A stretch of 64,000 nt of DNA from Cephalopachus bancanus. Lineage: Eukaryota; Chordata; Mammalia; Primates; Tarsiidae. The notes under the pieces were generated by a model. That model searched no databases. It saw nothing but the letters and a program-made list of their open reading frames with translations, and was not told the DNA's origin. The position numbers and the translations under genes are program-made. Of this stretch, positions 1 through 10,904 are shown in pieces; the first letter of the stretch is position 1, and each line of letters opens with the position of its first letter. Where the stretch lies: assembly GCA_027257055.1 (NCBI GenBank), contig JAPVLO010000019.1:10683001-10747000 (forward strand). Reading direction: 5' to 3'.

Positions 1-27
1 CTTGCTGAATTCTTAGAGTCTTTTCTA

Positions 28-360
28 TCAGTACTTCACGATGCTGGGTAGGGTGCAGCATAAAACCTTAGGATTCTTTGGCTGGTTTTTAAAATGAATT
101 TTAGAGACAAAGTTTATTAGAGAAAGAAAAGTGAAAAGGAGTGGAGAAATGCCAGATTTAGCATGGATGAAAGAAACCTCATGTTTGCTATTTACAATTG
201 ACCTGATATACCTTTGCAATGATTGATCTGCTAAAAGGGTGGAGTTTAGGCAGCCATCACTCTGGAGATTGACACCTCTGGGCTCATGATGGGTGGTGAC
301 AAAGGGAGGGTGGTCATTTCCTGAACACACTCTTTTGCAAGGTACCTGCCAGACGTTTCC
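28..360 (-). mobile_element. Possible LTR 3' part, reverse orientation
   Basis: Read on the minus strand, this stretch ends in a pyrimidine-rich run followed by an AATAAA-type signal (the plus strand shows tttatt near 111-117), like the R/U5 end of a retroviral LTR. I could not find matching TG...CA ends or a target duplication, and I do not recognise the family. The 100-codon minus-strand frame across it has no protein similarity that I recognise and is probably chance. It could equally be unique DNA. Confidence 0.25.
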
Positions 361-390
361 AATTCACACGTTCCTTAGCTAAAAGGTGGT

Positions 391-675
391 CTTTTTTTTT
401 TTTGAGTCAGAGTCTCTTGTCACCGAGGCTGGAGTGCAGTACCACACCCACAGCCACCGCAGCCTCGACCTGTTGGGCTCAGGCGGTTCTTCCACCTCGG
501 CCTTTCAAATAACTGGAACTACAGATATATGCTACCATGCCCGGCTAATTTTTTGTGACTTATGGTAGAGACGAGGTCTTACCAAGTTGCCCAGGCTGGT
601 CTTGAACTCTGAGGCTCAGGCAATCCTCTCACCTTGGGCTCCCAAATTGCTGGGATTATAGGCCACGCCTGGCCT
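391..675 (-). mobile_element. Alu: Alu SINE, minus strand
   Basis: A dimeric Alu in reverse orientation. It starts with a T run (the A tail) followed by gagtcagagtctc, and ends with the reversed 5' end at ggccacgcctggcc. It is flanked by the 8-bp repeat aaggtggt at 383-390 and 676-683, the expected target-site duplication. Divergence is moderate (AluJ-like age). The 60-codon frame inside it is not a gene. Confidence 0.92.
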
Positions 676-683
676 AAGGTGGT

Positions 684-1491
684 TTTATTATCATTTCTGT
701 GGTTTTGGTTAGTTAAGGGGGTGGTATTTAGGCCTTCCACCTGACTGGGAACCTGAAAGATTCTTAGTGATTATTATGCTAAACCATGAATTGAAAGGTT
801 GGATTGTCCTATTCTTGCATCTGATCAAGTTTTCTTTTGATATGCGAGGGGGTGGGGTAGGCTGTCAGCTTGGCCTGCAGTGAAATGTAATTTTAAAAAC
901 GTCTGAATGCTTACCAAAACCTACCTATGGGAAATTTATCTATGTCTTACCTGTGCTAGCTACCCTGCCTCACTTCACATTTGATATTTAACACATACAA
1001 CCTTGTATTGATCATTATCTCTTTATTTTCCTCTTTGCTAGACTAGAAACTTCTAGAGGCAGGAACTGAATTTTATAACTGTATTTCAACACTTAGAGCA
1101 GTGGGCGGCATTTGTTAAACTTTCTATGCTTGCTTGTTTCTGTCTATAGTGATTATATCTTGCAGATTTTGGAAAACAAAAACTTTTGAAAAAATATTGC
1201 TTTTTACTGAAATATGTTCCTGTACATGATTTCTTTTTCCTGTTTTTATTTTTTGTTATTAAATCAATTGTGGATTTGAATTTTTGCTAATATTCAAGTT
1301 GTGGCTTACCAGGTGATTAAAGTCTTCATACCTTCCCTTCAGCTTGACTAAATTTTCCTGACTAGGTCCCTGAACTCCTTTTTCTTAGATAATTTACTTT
1401 GGAAAACTTTTAATTGTGTAAGTTCTTTTTCTGCCCTTTTAAGATACAAATCTTCTTAAAAACCTTTTTCCAGTTTTACAAATTAGGACTA
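684..1491. other. Unassigned DNA with a LINE-2 piece
   Basis: No gene is visible. Around 960-1120 the text resembles the 3' end of LINE-2 in plus orientation ('gactagaaac...aggcagg...' and 'gcagtgggcgg'). The rest, including a G-rich run near 847-858, matches nothing that I recognise. Confidence 0.5.
960..1120 (+). mobile_element. LINE-2 3'-end fragment
   Basis: The order of motifs (tagactagaaacttctagagg, aggaactgaattttata, cacttagagcagtg) follows the common LINE-2 3' terminal region. The copy is strongly diverged and has no tail or target duplication, as expected for such an old element. Confidence 0.6.
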
Positions 1492-2094
1492 TGTTGGGGC
1501 TCAGAAACCATTACTCCAAAATATGCTCTTTGACATACTTGACTGAAGATGCCCTAAAGTCTCTCTGATCTTTTCCCTTCCCTTTCTGTCTCTCAATGTT
1601 TCTTTCCTAAAGCATAGGATTAAGTTGTTCTTTGAAGTTCCCTTACATGCCTAAAGTCTGCATTAACCAAAAAAGAAAACAATTACTTCTAGTCCCTTCC
1701 CTGAGTTTTCATTAGCTAAAATCATATTACAGGAAAAGATCTGAAGTCCATCAACACACCTGCACAGATGTTTGTAACAAATCACTGTCTGCTCCGTGGG
1801 CTCAACAGACTTTGTCCCAGGCAAAATCTTTGTATGTTCTTCAATTCCATTGAATTCCTCTAAAAATTATTTATGCCCCCCCTTAAATCATTCACATTTC
1901 CCAATCCCTTTCTCCTAAAAAGAAGGATATATAATCAAATGCATACTATTGCATGGTGAAATAAACACTCTGTGAATCTCTCCTGTGCACATTAATAAAT
2001 CTGCATGCCATATTTTCTATAAATGTGCCTTTTGTTAGCTGGTTTTCAGCAAATCTTCATAAAGTAAAGGGAAAGCTTTCCTTTGGCCTCTACA
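1492..2094 (+). mobile_element. Solo LTR candidate, TG...CA (ERVL-like)
   Basis: The unit begins tgttggggctcag and ends cctctaca, giving TG/CA termini with an imperfect terminal inverted repeat (TGTTGG / CTCTACA). A TATA-like tatataa lies near 1928 and AATAAA at 1959-1964, at LTR-like distances from the 3' end. The opening and closing motifs resemble those of the unit at 5286-5923, so both probably belong to one LTR group. The flanks (gacta / accat) do not form a convincing duplication. The family name was not determined. Confidence 0.5.
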
Positions 2095-2201
2095 ACCATC
2101 TTTCTCAAGGACCCAAAGACCATCTCACTAAAAAGTAATCATTAACAAAAATAGCACTCCTATTCCTATCCTCTGTGATAGAATTTCAGCCTAATTTCTT
2201 T

Positions 2202-2524
2202 CTTTCTTTTCTTTTTTTTTTTTTGAGTTGGAGTCTCACTCTGTCACCCAGACTGGAGTGCAGGGGCTGCTCCCTGCCACTGCAGCCTTGACCTGCTGGG
2301 CTCTGGCCTTGACCTGCTGGCTTCAGCCTTCCAAGTAGCTGGAACTACAGGAGCACCCTACCACGCCTGGCTAATTGGGTTTTTTTTTTTTTTTTTTCAA
2401 TTTACTGTAGAGATCAGGTCTTGCCAAGTTGCCCAGGCAGGTCTCAAACCCATGGGTTTAGACAATCCATTCACCTCGGCCTCCCAAAGAGCTGGGATTA
2501 CAGGCTGAGCCACTGAGCCCGGCT
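2202..2524 (-). mobile_element. Alu: Alu SINE, minus strand
   Basis: A reverse-oriented dimeric Alu with a long T tract, 'gagttggagtctcactc' and a terminal 'gagcccggc'. The flanking repeats cagcctaatttcttt (2187-2201) and cagcctaacttcttt (2525-2539) are a 15-bp target duplication with one mismatch. A short local duplication (cttgacctgctgg occurs twice near 2287-2320) and an expanded mid-element T run distinguish this copy. Confidence 0.95.
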
Positions 2525-2697
2525 CAGCCTAACTTCTTTGATGTGTCTTGTTCCAAGTGGCAAAACTATCATGTCATGAAGATAGAGTTCCTTTTCTTTT
2601 GGGTAAGGTCAATAAGCAAACAGAGATGGCTTAAAATTACTTCCTCCCCTCCTCCAAGACCCTCAGTTCTTACAAATTTTCCATTCTGGCCAGGTAC

Positions 2698-2993
2698 AGT
2701 GACTCACATCTGTAATCCCAGTATTTGGGGAGGCTGAGGTGGGAGGATTGCTTGAACCCAGGTGTTTGAGATCAGCCTGGGCAACATAGTAAGATTTTGT
2801 CTCTACAAAAAAAAATAATAATAAAAATTAGTCAGGCATGGTGGTGCATACCTATACTCCAGAGGCTGAGGCAGAAGGATCTCCTGAGCCCAGGAGGTTG
2901 AGGCTGCATGTGAGGTGATCATGCCACTGCAATCACATCTGAGTGACAGAAACTCAACTCAAGACAAAACCAAACAAAAACAAAAACAAAAAA
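2698..2993 (+). mobile_element. Alu: Alu SINE, plus strand (older type)
   Basis: Begins ggccaggtacagtgactcac, has a middle A-rich linker (aaaaaaaataataataaaa) and ends in a (CAAAA)n-type tail. It lacks the GC-rich features of the young copies and looks like an old AluJ-like element. The duplication is unclear (ccattct / ccatccc). Confidence 0.9.
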
Positions 2994-3977
2994 CCTCTCC
3001 ATCCCTTTGCTTTAATGGTGTTGAGCTCAGACTGAATTTTGGCTTCTCCTTTTGTAATAGCCTCAAATAAAGTCTCCTTTGCCTGTTTAACTTTGTCAAG
3101 TGCAGTGTCTGCTTTGACATAGACTTCTACTCAAGAACAAAATGCTGTTTCTCTGCTAAAATGTAATTTGCCATAACCATATGAAACTATATTTTATTTT
3201 ATGCAAGAAAAACCTTTTGTTCTTGTTTATAGCAAAAAAAAAAAAAATCTGGAGAAAATAGTTTCATTAAAATGGACAAAAGGCTGAAATAACTGGTTTA
3301 CATTGTGTACTCTGTATACATTGACCAGCCTTCTGCAAATCACTGAGGTCGTCTTCTTCTTTATAAGTTATTTCCTTGTATTAAACTGCATTTAGAGCTA
3401 ACAATAACTTTTTCACCACTAGGAAACAAACAGTGTAAACACTGTAAATACATTTTATTCTTTATCAGTAAATTCTAAAAATTATGCTTCTTTCTTTTTG
3501 ATAAATAAACAAACAATTCAAGTTATACAGATTTAGGGTAAGAAGAGGCTCATCTGAGCTCTTTTTGTGTCTTTTTTTTTTTTTTTCTTTCCATCTGGTC
3601 TTTCTACTCCAAGTTATGTCCTCAGGGCAGCACTTGAGCATACCTTTGACTATCCACACTGAATTGACCTCTACTGATTTGAAAAGAACAGAATCAGCCC
3701 TAGGGAAGCATAAGAAAGCTGATCAACTTCATAACATATTAGGCTAAAAGTGATGTTTACAGTTATAGAATCTCATCCTTTCATTTTGCATGTGAAGAAA
3801 AAGTGATTTTCTTTAAGTCACAAAATGAATTCATAATAGAAGTAACACTGGGAATCAGAAATTACAGACTCCTAGTCTACTACTTTTCTATTATTTTCTA
3901 TTTCTGACATTTTTCTTTTGTTTTTGTTCATTTGTTCTTGTATCCTTTGATTTTATGCCTCCATGCTCTGTCACATA
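2994..3977. other. Unassigned DNA
   Basis: No gene found. There is a short poly-A at 3233-3246, a poly-T near 3572-3585, and an LTR-U5-like phrase near 3065-3090 (aataaagtctcctttgcctg) that I could not extend into an element. The small frames around 3465-3747 lie on opposite strands across the T run and are judged to be chance. Confidence 0.4.
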
Positions 3978-3991
3978 AATCCAAGGTTTTA

Positions 3992-4286
3992 TTTATTTAT
4001 TTATTTTTGAGTTGGAGTCTCACTCTGTCGCCCAGACTGGAGTGCAGTGGCCGCTCCCGGCCACCGCAGCCTCGACCTGCTGTGCTCCTGCGATCCTTCC
4101 GCCTCAGCCTTCCAAGTAGCCGTAATTACAGGCATGCGCTACCACGCCCGGTTGATTTTTTTTTTTTAATTTATTGTAGAGATGAGGTCTCACTGCCCAG
4201 GCGGGTCTCGAACCCGCGGGCTCAGGCAATCCACTCACCTCAGCCTCCCAAAGGCGCGGGATTACAGGCTGAGCCACCGAACCGGC
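3992..4286 (-). mobile_element. Alu: Young Alu, minus strand, exact TSD
   Basis: A reverse-oriented Alu of the GC-rich young type in this window (ccgctcccggccaccgcag, gcgggtctcgaacccgc at 4201-4217, aaaggcgcgggattacag). It lies between two exact 14-bp copies of aatccaaggtttta (3978-3991, 4287-4300). The tail is a (ATTT)n variant. The perfect duplication and intact CpGs mark a recent insertion. The 123-codon open frame is simply read through the Alu. Confidence 0.97.
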
Positions 4287-4300
4287 AATCCAAGGTTTTA

Positions 4301-5285
4301 TAAATTCATCTACTCTAAGATTTTATAGTCTTCTTGAGTCACTCTGTGTAGGAATATGCATGTTTTTAAACAATACAGAAAAATACTAAACAAAAATTTA
4401 TATATAATTCATGGTGAGATTTGTAGAATGGGTTTTTTTTTTAGTACAAATCTCTGTGCTATGACTGAAAGAAAGCTTTGTAAACACAATTTTATGATAA
4501 ATACAGTTTAATTGAAGGACATATTCTGAATATACAACAGCTTCTGCACACGAATGACTCTAAGGTACAACTTACAAGCAGATGATTCAATATAATATCA
4601 TGTAAGCTTGTTCTATCAAGACTAGAGAAAACTTTCGTCCACACATTCTAATTTTTCTTTACTGAGAAATAAATGAAATTACAGGAAAATTTCAAAAATG
4701 GCCAACACTACTTTCAGACAATTCTACCTCTTTTTATGTCCATTTCATTCCTTAACTTAGAGTAAACTGAAGATATCCCTGAATTTAGAAAAAGTGTAAA
4801 AAGTTAATCTATCACTTTTTAAAATTCTTTCTCTCCTCCAAATAAAGATTTTCTTTCCCTATACTGGAAAATATCAGCCTCTGGTGTCATTGACAAGCAT
4901 TTATCTTCATACTTTAAGGGCACTGCATCAGCTCTAAACCATATAGACTGTTTCTGTACTCAGCGTAAGTGCGAATTTAATACTTTTATAGAGTTTCTTA
5001 ATTTTTTTCACTTCCAACCTAAGTCCTGGAGTCATAAAGATATAACCGTCTTTTAAGATACCCCATGTTCCCAAAGGGCTATTTCTCGAACAGATAAAAG
5101 CTTAGAGTGGAACTGACCTTTTAGCAGATACTTCATTTTTATGCTTGTTAGCAAGTTGTATGTTTTGAGAGCTACCTTTCTGAGATTTGTCAGGCTATGG
5201 ATTTATTTTGTAGTTTCTTTCCCCTACATAAAATGCCTTTCTCTACAAAAGAAGCGACCTCATTTAACATTAAACATAACAAAAT
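4301..5285. other. Unassigned AT-rich DNA
   Basis: No repeat family, RNA gene or coding region recognised on either strand. Confidence 0.4.
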
Positions 5286-5923
5286 TGTGGGAAGCCAAAA
5301 TATGCCATCCCCAAATATACTTTTTTGACATGTTTCAAGATGGCTATTCAGAGTGGCCACAGATACAGGAATAGCTCTAAAAAGCTGTCATTTCGTGAGG
5401 GAGATTTGAATCTGTAGAGGAAATCTACATTAGTAAACAGCAGATGCAAACAGGTTTTCTCTGGGCCCCTTATCAGTCTTATCTGGATCTAAGAAAGATT
5501 AACTCACAGGAAAAGAGGTTAAAAGTCTGACATTTTTAAAGATTTAACAGAGAAACTTTTAGCTTAGGTTACCATCTATTCTTTCCGAGGGCAGCTGGAG
5601 ATTACCTGAGAGATTTTTATCTGCATAACAAAACAGACTTTGCTCACCACAATTTTTCTCCTCTCTTGGGAGAGGGTTATGTACCTTTCTCTGATTATCC
5701 CCAGGTCTCTATTTTTTTCCTGTAGCTTAAGGATAGTATAAAAACTTCAATATTCTGTCCTTTCTTTGAGACTCATTTTCTGTGAATATGTACATGTGAT
5801 AAATATGTATAGTTGTATAGTTATTTTCCTATTAATTTGCCTATTGTCAGTTTGTTTGATATACTCAAATTATTGATCATTCAGGAGGATGGAGAGGAAG
5901 GAAAATTCCCTTCACCCCCTACA
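5286..5923 (+). mobile_element. Solo LTR candidate, TG...CA (ERVL-like)
   Basis: Starts tgtgggaagccaaaatatgcc and ends ttcaccccctaca, so the termini form TGTGGG / CCCCTACA. A TATA-like tataaaaac lies near 5738, followed about 70 bp later by a weak polyadenylation-like ataaat. The bases before it (aaaat, 5281-5285) recur just after it (5925-5929, one base offset), which suggests a 5-bp duplication. It shares its terminal motifs with 1492-2094 but is too different to be the other LTR of the same provirus. No gag or pol lies between them. Confidence 0.55.
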
Positions 5924-6215
5924 GAAAATCTATATGAAAAACAAATCTGCAATCCTTAAAACAGTTCCCTATGGTATTAAATATTATGAAAGAGAGTAGT
6001 AGGACATATAGTAATACAAATATTTGAATTAATAAATGAACGGAAACAAGTGAAAACAAGATAATATGGAAAAGAAACAAGAGGATGCAGACATGACGTC
6101 TAGGTGTTTTGTTACTTTCTTATTCAAAATCACAATTTTAAATGCCAACACTAGGATTATGTTACCAGTATGATTTTATTTTTTTTTCAGGAAGTATTAT
6201 GGCAACATTAAAAAT
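5924..6215. other. Unassigned DNA
   Basis: AT-rich, with no recognisable element. Confidence 0.4.
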
Positions 6216-6226
6216 GTATCAAGGTA

Positions 6227-6528
6227 GACCAGGTGTGATGGCTTAGCCTGTAATCCCAGCACTTTGGGAGCCTGAAGCCAGAGGATTGCCTGAGTCCAGG
6301 GGTTTGAGAGCAGCCTGGGCAATTTGGTGAGACCTCCTCTTTACAATTAATCACAAAAAAACTAGCTGAGCTTGGTGGCATGCGTCTGTAGTTCCAGCTA
6401 CTTAGAAGGCTGAAGCGGAAGGATCGCCAGAGCCCAGCAGGTCGAGGCTGCGGTAGTGGTGAGCCTGCCACTGTACTTCAGCCCAGGTGACAGAGTGAGA
6501 CTTCAACTCAAAAAAAAAAAAAAAAAAA
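6227..6528 (+). mobile_element. Alu: Alu SINE, plus strand, exact TSD
   Basis: A forward Alu ending in an A tail of about 20 and flanked by exact 11-bp repeats gtatcaaggta (6216-6226, 6529-6539). The body carries the linker and right-arm features of the local Alu lineage (acaattaatcacaaaaa, gcggaaggatcgcc) but with more substitutions than the youngest copies. Confidence 0.95.
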
Positions 6529-6724
6529 GTATCAAGGTAAAATTCATTACTGTGTGCTCCAATTAAAAATTATAAACTCATACCAAACATCAGAAGATTG
6601 AATTGAATACAGTTTTAGTTATCAGGCATTTAAAGACACTGAGGCATTTAAATTGCCTCAATGTTTACACAATATAATTTCTACATTTTACAGATAAAGT
6701 TTTTTAAAAATCTGTTTTACTCAT

Positions 6725-6800
6725 TAGAGCATCCTCAGTGCCTAGAATGTATGTTCTGGCACAAGTTGAGTGCTTAGTAAATATTTGCTGAATTGATGTC
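6725..6800 (+). mobile_element. LINE-2 3' terminal fragment
   Basis: The phrase cagtgcctagaatgtatg ... gagtgcttagtaaatatttgctgaa is the classic LINE-2 3' end. Only the last ~75 bp is recognisable. Confidence 0.65.
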
Positions 6801-6805
6801 CTGAA

Positions 6806-6915
6806 CCAGCATTTCTCAAAGTATTGTCAGAGGAACACTGGAGTATTCCTCTTATTATTAATAGACATCCTGTGAAAAGGAGATCCCCTGGTTAAAGAAA
6901 TTTGACAACCATAGC
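6806..6915 (+). mobile_element. Possible hAT-type non-autonomous transposon remnant
   Basis: The order 'accagcatttctcaaagtat', 'gaggaacactgg' and 'aatagacatcctgtgaaaag' is reminiscent of a short MER-type hAT element. Termini and the 8-bp duplication are not clear. This is recognition from memory only. Confidence 0.35.
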
Positions 6916-7155
6916 ATACTAGGATTATATTTTAGATATTCGAGTTCTATATGATCGAATGTCTCTGAAAATTCTTTAGGAATGATTACCTCTGGTTAAT
7001 TTGGTTGAGTACAGCAACCTTCTTGCACATAATGACTATGGTCATTTTCCTGTTCTAGTGAGAAATGCTATTCTGAGCTGCTCCTGCCCGAGCACAAAAT
7101 GCCTAATTATACCCAAGTGTACACTCAACAGGGTTCCACTTTGAGTTCAGATTCT

Positions 7156-7436
7156 AATTTTTAAATAAAATTAAATTACATTATTTGAAACATTGATATT
7201 ATGAAAAGCCCAAAAGTGGAAGTAATATTAGGAAATAATAATATAGCTGGAAATTTAAATTATCTGACTTCAAGAGCTGTTATAAGGCTGCAGTAATCAA
7301 GGAAATGTGGTATTTTCCTAAATAGAGACATATATATCTATGTAAAAGACTAAAGGTCCTAGAAATAGACTGTTGCTCATAAGGGCAATTTATTTTGATC
7401 AGAGATGAAAATAAATTTCAGTAGAGAATAGATACT
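7156..7436 (+). repeat. Inverted copy (arm A) of LINE-1 piece at 9186-9466
   Basis: This 281-bp block is the reverse complement of 9186-9466 with no gaps. Aligning by eye, I count four substitutions (about 98.6% identity). Arm B sits inside a longer minus-strand LINE-1 that continues on both sides, whereas arm A ends abruptly against unrelated DNA on the left and an MST/MLT-type LTR piece on the right. Arm A is therefore the copy. It has no A tail and no target duplication, so ordinary retrotransposition is unlikely. Confidence 0.95.
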
Positions 7437-7740
7437 CTCTCCTTGTTCTCTCAGAGAAAGAGAAAAGGCCGTGTGTGGATATAGTAGCAAGATACCTCTG
7501 CAAGCTAGAAACTGAAGCCTCACCAGACACCAACCTTGCTGGCATTTTGATCTTGGACTTCCAGCTTCCAGAACCTTGAGAAAATACGCACAATCCCTGA
7601 CTTTTTGATGGTTTGACTTACAATTTTTTTAATAGGTTTATTGAGACTTTGCCCCATCATAATTTGGGGAGCATCTGTATATTTCTGTGATTTAAGCTGC
7701 CCACCCAGCCTGTGGTATTTTATGACGGCCCAAACAAATT
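7437..7740 (+). mobile_element. MaLR-type LTR fragment, interrupted
   Basis: The text 'ctggcattttgatcttggac' and 'ttccagcttccagaacc' (about 7540-7577), then 'gcccacccagcctgtggtat' and 'acggcccaaac' (about 7698-7735), is the 3' half of an MST/MLT1 LTR. About 90 bp of other sequence, possibly a small DNA-transposon remnant, separates the two parts. The 5' half is missing at the junction with the inverted copy. Confidence 0.65.
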
Positions 7741-7845
7741 TATACAGGCAACTAAAATCTTCCCTCAGAGAAAATTTAAAAGAACAAGCATTTATAATAC
7801 ATACCAGAAAAATCCTTACCTTAAGAGAGCTGGTGAGACTCCATA

Positions 7846-8137
7846 ATTTTTTTTTTTTTTTTTTTTGAGTCAGGATCTCACTGTGTCTTCTAGGCGAGAG
7901 TGCAGTGGCACAATTACAGCTCACAACAGCCTCAACCTCCTGGCTCAGGCAAATCTTCTGCCTCAGTCTTAGGTAGCTGAGAATACCAGTGCATACCACC
8001 ATGCCCTGCTAATTTCTTGACTTTTTGTAGAGACACGGTCTAGCTATGCTGGTCTCAAACTCCTGGGGTCAAGCATTCCTCCTACCTCAGTCTCCCAAAG
8101 TACTGTGATTACAGGTTTGAAACAGTGCATTTGGCCA
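7846..8137 (-). mobile_element. Alu: Alu SINE, minus strand
   Basis: An old, diverged reverse Alu starting with a T run of about 20 and ending near ttggcca. The flanks actccata (7838-7845) and actctata (8138-8145) match at 7 of 8 bases. The long minus-strand frame across it (160 codons) combines Alu with upstream repeat and is not a gene. Confidence 0.88.
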
Positions 8138-8960
8138 ACTCTATACTTTTTTTCTTTTTAATGTCTGTATTAGGGATAGAGAGACGCACTACATAACAAA
8201 AGCTGTGATTTACTAGAAAAATCATACAATTCTAAAGTTAGGCATCTAGTTCTGTAACCTCAGAATATAAAAATAAAACATAGCAAGATATTAGAAGCAT
8301 AGGGAGAAATTGACTAGTCCATCATCATGAGTATATTTCAATTAAGTCTCTTATTTAGAGGTCAATCAGACAAAGATGAATAAACTTACACAATTTGAAC
8401 AACACAATTTAGAGATTTGATTTATCAGAACTAATGCCAAAATACAAGAAAGTATTTTTATTCATTTTAAATTGTGTTGTGATATATATGTGTGTGTGTG
8501 TGTGTATTTATATATATATATATATATATATAATCTCTGTCTGTACATCACACATTAATGGCTTAAATAATTGAAAGCGAGCATTCACTTATAGTCCACA
8601 GGTTAAAAATATAATGTTTGTTCTGCCAAAGTTTCCCAAACACATTCCTAAACACATTTCCCACCTCACATGGCAAATATTATTCTGTGTGCTAATTTCA
8701 TTCTTCCATTTGTGGATATATTTTTACTTTTGTACGCAATCTCAAATAATGCAGTTTTGGGCTGCCTGTTGTTGAATCTTTAAAAGCAGAAACATACTTT
8801 TCGTGTGTGACTTGTTTTTTTCCTGCCATTTTAAAAATTTTTATTAATAAGATCTTAGGATACACAAACTGAATTAGTCACAGTCTATGGCACATGACAC
8901 AATTTATAGTGATATTTACTTATGAATTTATATATAACTTACCATTTAATGAAACAAATA
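8138..8960. other. Unassigned DNA with (TG)n(TA)n microsatellite
   Basis: No gene recognised. A compound microsatellite, (TG)n followed by (TA)n, occupies about 8482-8532, and a (CT)n(TA)n run lies near 8975-8993. Confidence 0.6.
8482..8532. repeat. (TG)n(TA)n microsatellite
   Basis: Alternating tg then ta dinucleotides, interrupted by a single ttta. Confidence 0.95.
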
Positions 8961-10411
8961 TTATCAAAAGTTCTCTCTCTCTATATATATATAGGAATTA
9001 AAAAAATCTTTATACAGCTTATGACCAAAAATATTTTCTATACTTCTAGAGGATTTTAAGTTTTAGATTTTATCTTTAAGTCTGTAATCTATTTCAGTAA
9101 CATTTTTATATCATGCAAAATATTTTTTATGAATTTTTATTTACATGTAGATATTGAAATATTGTAAAACAATTTGTTGAAAAATAGTATCTATTCTCTA
9201 TTGAAATTTATTTTCATCTCTGGTCAAAATAAATTGCCCTTATGAGCAACAGTCTATTTCTAGGACCTTTAGTCTTTTACATAGATATATATGTCTCTAT
9301 TTAGGAAAATACCACATTTCCTTGATTACTGCAGCCTTATAACAGCTCTTGAAGTCAGATAATTTAAATTTCCAGCTATATTATTATTTCCCAATATTAC
9401 TTCCACGTTTGGGCTTTTCATAATATCAATGTTTCAAATAATGTAATTTAATTTTATTTAAAAATTTGAAGAAATTTTGGTTAAGACTGCATAAAAGCTA
9501 TAAATGAATTTGGGGAAATTCGGCATCTCCACCTGATAAAGAAGACACTATTCCCCACTTTCCCCACTCTCCCGAACACAAGTATGTTTTCACTACAAAC
9601 CAACCCCCCAATTTCCAAATCCAGAAAACAGCAAGAGCCTTTCACTGAAAATATTTTAAATCACCTAACAATAATGAGTTTCTCATAAATCAACATTATG
9701 CATCTTTATTTACATAGGTCTTCTCCAATTTTGCTTAGTAATAATTTGCAGATTTTCATGTACAATACCAGCACATATTTTGTTATATTAATGGCTACTA
9801 TTTTATACTTGTTGATGTTTTCTTAAAATCAATTTCAAATTTAGACTTTTTTTGCTATTGTACATAAATACAATTGATATTTATTTACTAATAAGGTATT
9901 CTGGATTATTCTCAATTATTCATTCTAATAGATTTTTAAATTTTACAAATAATTTTATGCATAGACATTAATTATGTCATCTGTAAAACAAGAGAGATTT
10001 ACTTCTTTCTTTCCAATCTGGATGCTTTCTCTTTCTTTTTTCTTAGGTTAGCTCACTGGCTAGTATTTCCAATACAATATTGAATAGAAATGGTGAGAAT
10101 GAATACCTTTGTCTTGTTCCACTTGCTTAGGGAGAAAGCATTGAGTCTTTCATCATTGAGTATAATGTTAGCTGTAGTTTTTTTTTTTTTTAAGATACTA
10201 TTTGTCAGGTGATAATTTTTTTTTCCTCTATTTATAGTTTGCTAAGTTTGGTTTCTTTTTCCGAGGAATAATTGTGATATTTTGTCAAGTGACCTTTCTG
10301 CATCTGTTGAGATGATCATATGCCTTATTGTTTCTCATAATGTTAATATGATAAATTACACTAATTGATTTTTGAATTCTAAGTCAACCCTGTATTGCTA
10401 GGATAAATTGG
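8960..10411 (-). mobile_element. Old LINE-1 ORF2 fragment, minus strand
   Basis: Reverse-complement LINE-1 ORF2. Recognisable stretches are 'aacaatttgttgaaaaa' (about 9169), 'acagtctatttctagga' (about 9249), 'gctagtatttccaatac' (about 10060) and 'ctgcatctgttgagatgat' (about 10299). The frame is destroyed throughout. A 281-bp internal piece (9186-9466) is duplicated in inverted orientation at 7156-7436. Confidence 0.8.
9186..9466 (-). repeat. Inverted repeat arm B (source, inside LINE-1)
   Basis: The source arm of the 281-bp inverted repeat. Its LINE-1 context continues to both sides, showing that this is the original position. The spacer to arm A is 1,749 bp. Confidence 0.93.
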
Positions 10412-10904
10412 ACCAGAATAGAAGTAGAAATTGTCTCATGTCAAGATAGCCTGGACAAAAGGCTTTTGCTGTATTCTGAATTTGGGACTTAGGGGGTTGG
10501 TTTGGAGTGAAAAAAATATTAGGTACTGGGTGAGAGTGGGAAACAGTGTCTTTTTATTAAGAGGAGGCAGGATACCTTGGCTTCCTCCTGATAAAAGGCC
10601 TCCGCAGTGGTGCCTATAAAAGAGCTAAGCAGAGGTTTCATTTAGGAACTTAGGAATGAAGGTACCAGTGACATGAATGCTGATCTACTTAAGAGTTCAG
10701 TCAGCCAAGGCAACTGGCTCCTTGATTGACTACAACACTTTTCAGAGATGCAGTACACTAGTTGTGTATTATATTATGTGGGGAGGGCAGCTTTCTTCTG
10801 TGAGACTGCCAGGCAAAACTTTTGGTGTCTATGATTGGGCTTGAAATATCATACCTAGATTTTTGGCTGTAAGCCAGACTTCTTAGCTAATATTCCATGT
10901 GCAC
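10412..10904. other. Unassigned segment between LINE-1 pieces
   Basis: About 490 bp that does not read as LINE-1 interrupts the minus-strand LINE-1 text. It is more GC-rich than its neighbours and has a TATA-like cctataaaag at 10613. It could be an LTR fragment, but I found no matching ends. Confidence 0.35.

Noticed and set aside
4201..4217. T-arm-like hairpin as evidence of a tRNA gene
   Set aside because: It recurs at the same place in several Alus and no acceptor or anticodon arm surrounds it. Alu derives from 7SL RNA and keeps Pol III boxes.
3932..4303. 123-codon plus-strand frame rich in Pro/Arg/Ser
   Set aside because: It lies across a young Alu. The same peptide pattern appears in every reversed Alu here, so it is a translation of the SINE, not a gene.
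1492..5923. The two LTR candidates as the ends of one provirus
   Set aside because: Their bodies are too different, and the 3.2 kb between them contains Alus and unassigned DNA but no gag or pol.
7520..8002. 160-codon minus-strand frame
   Set aside because: It joins antisense Alu, unassigned DNA and an LTR fragment, and contains the lysine run from the Alu tail. No coherent domain.
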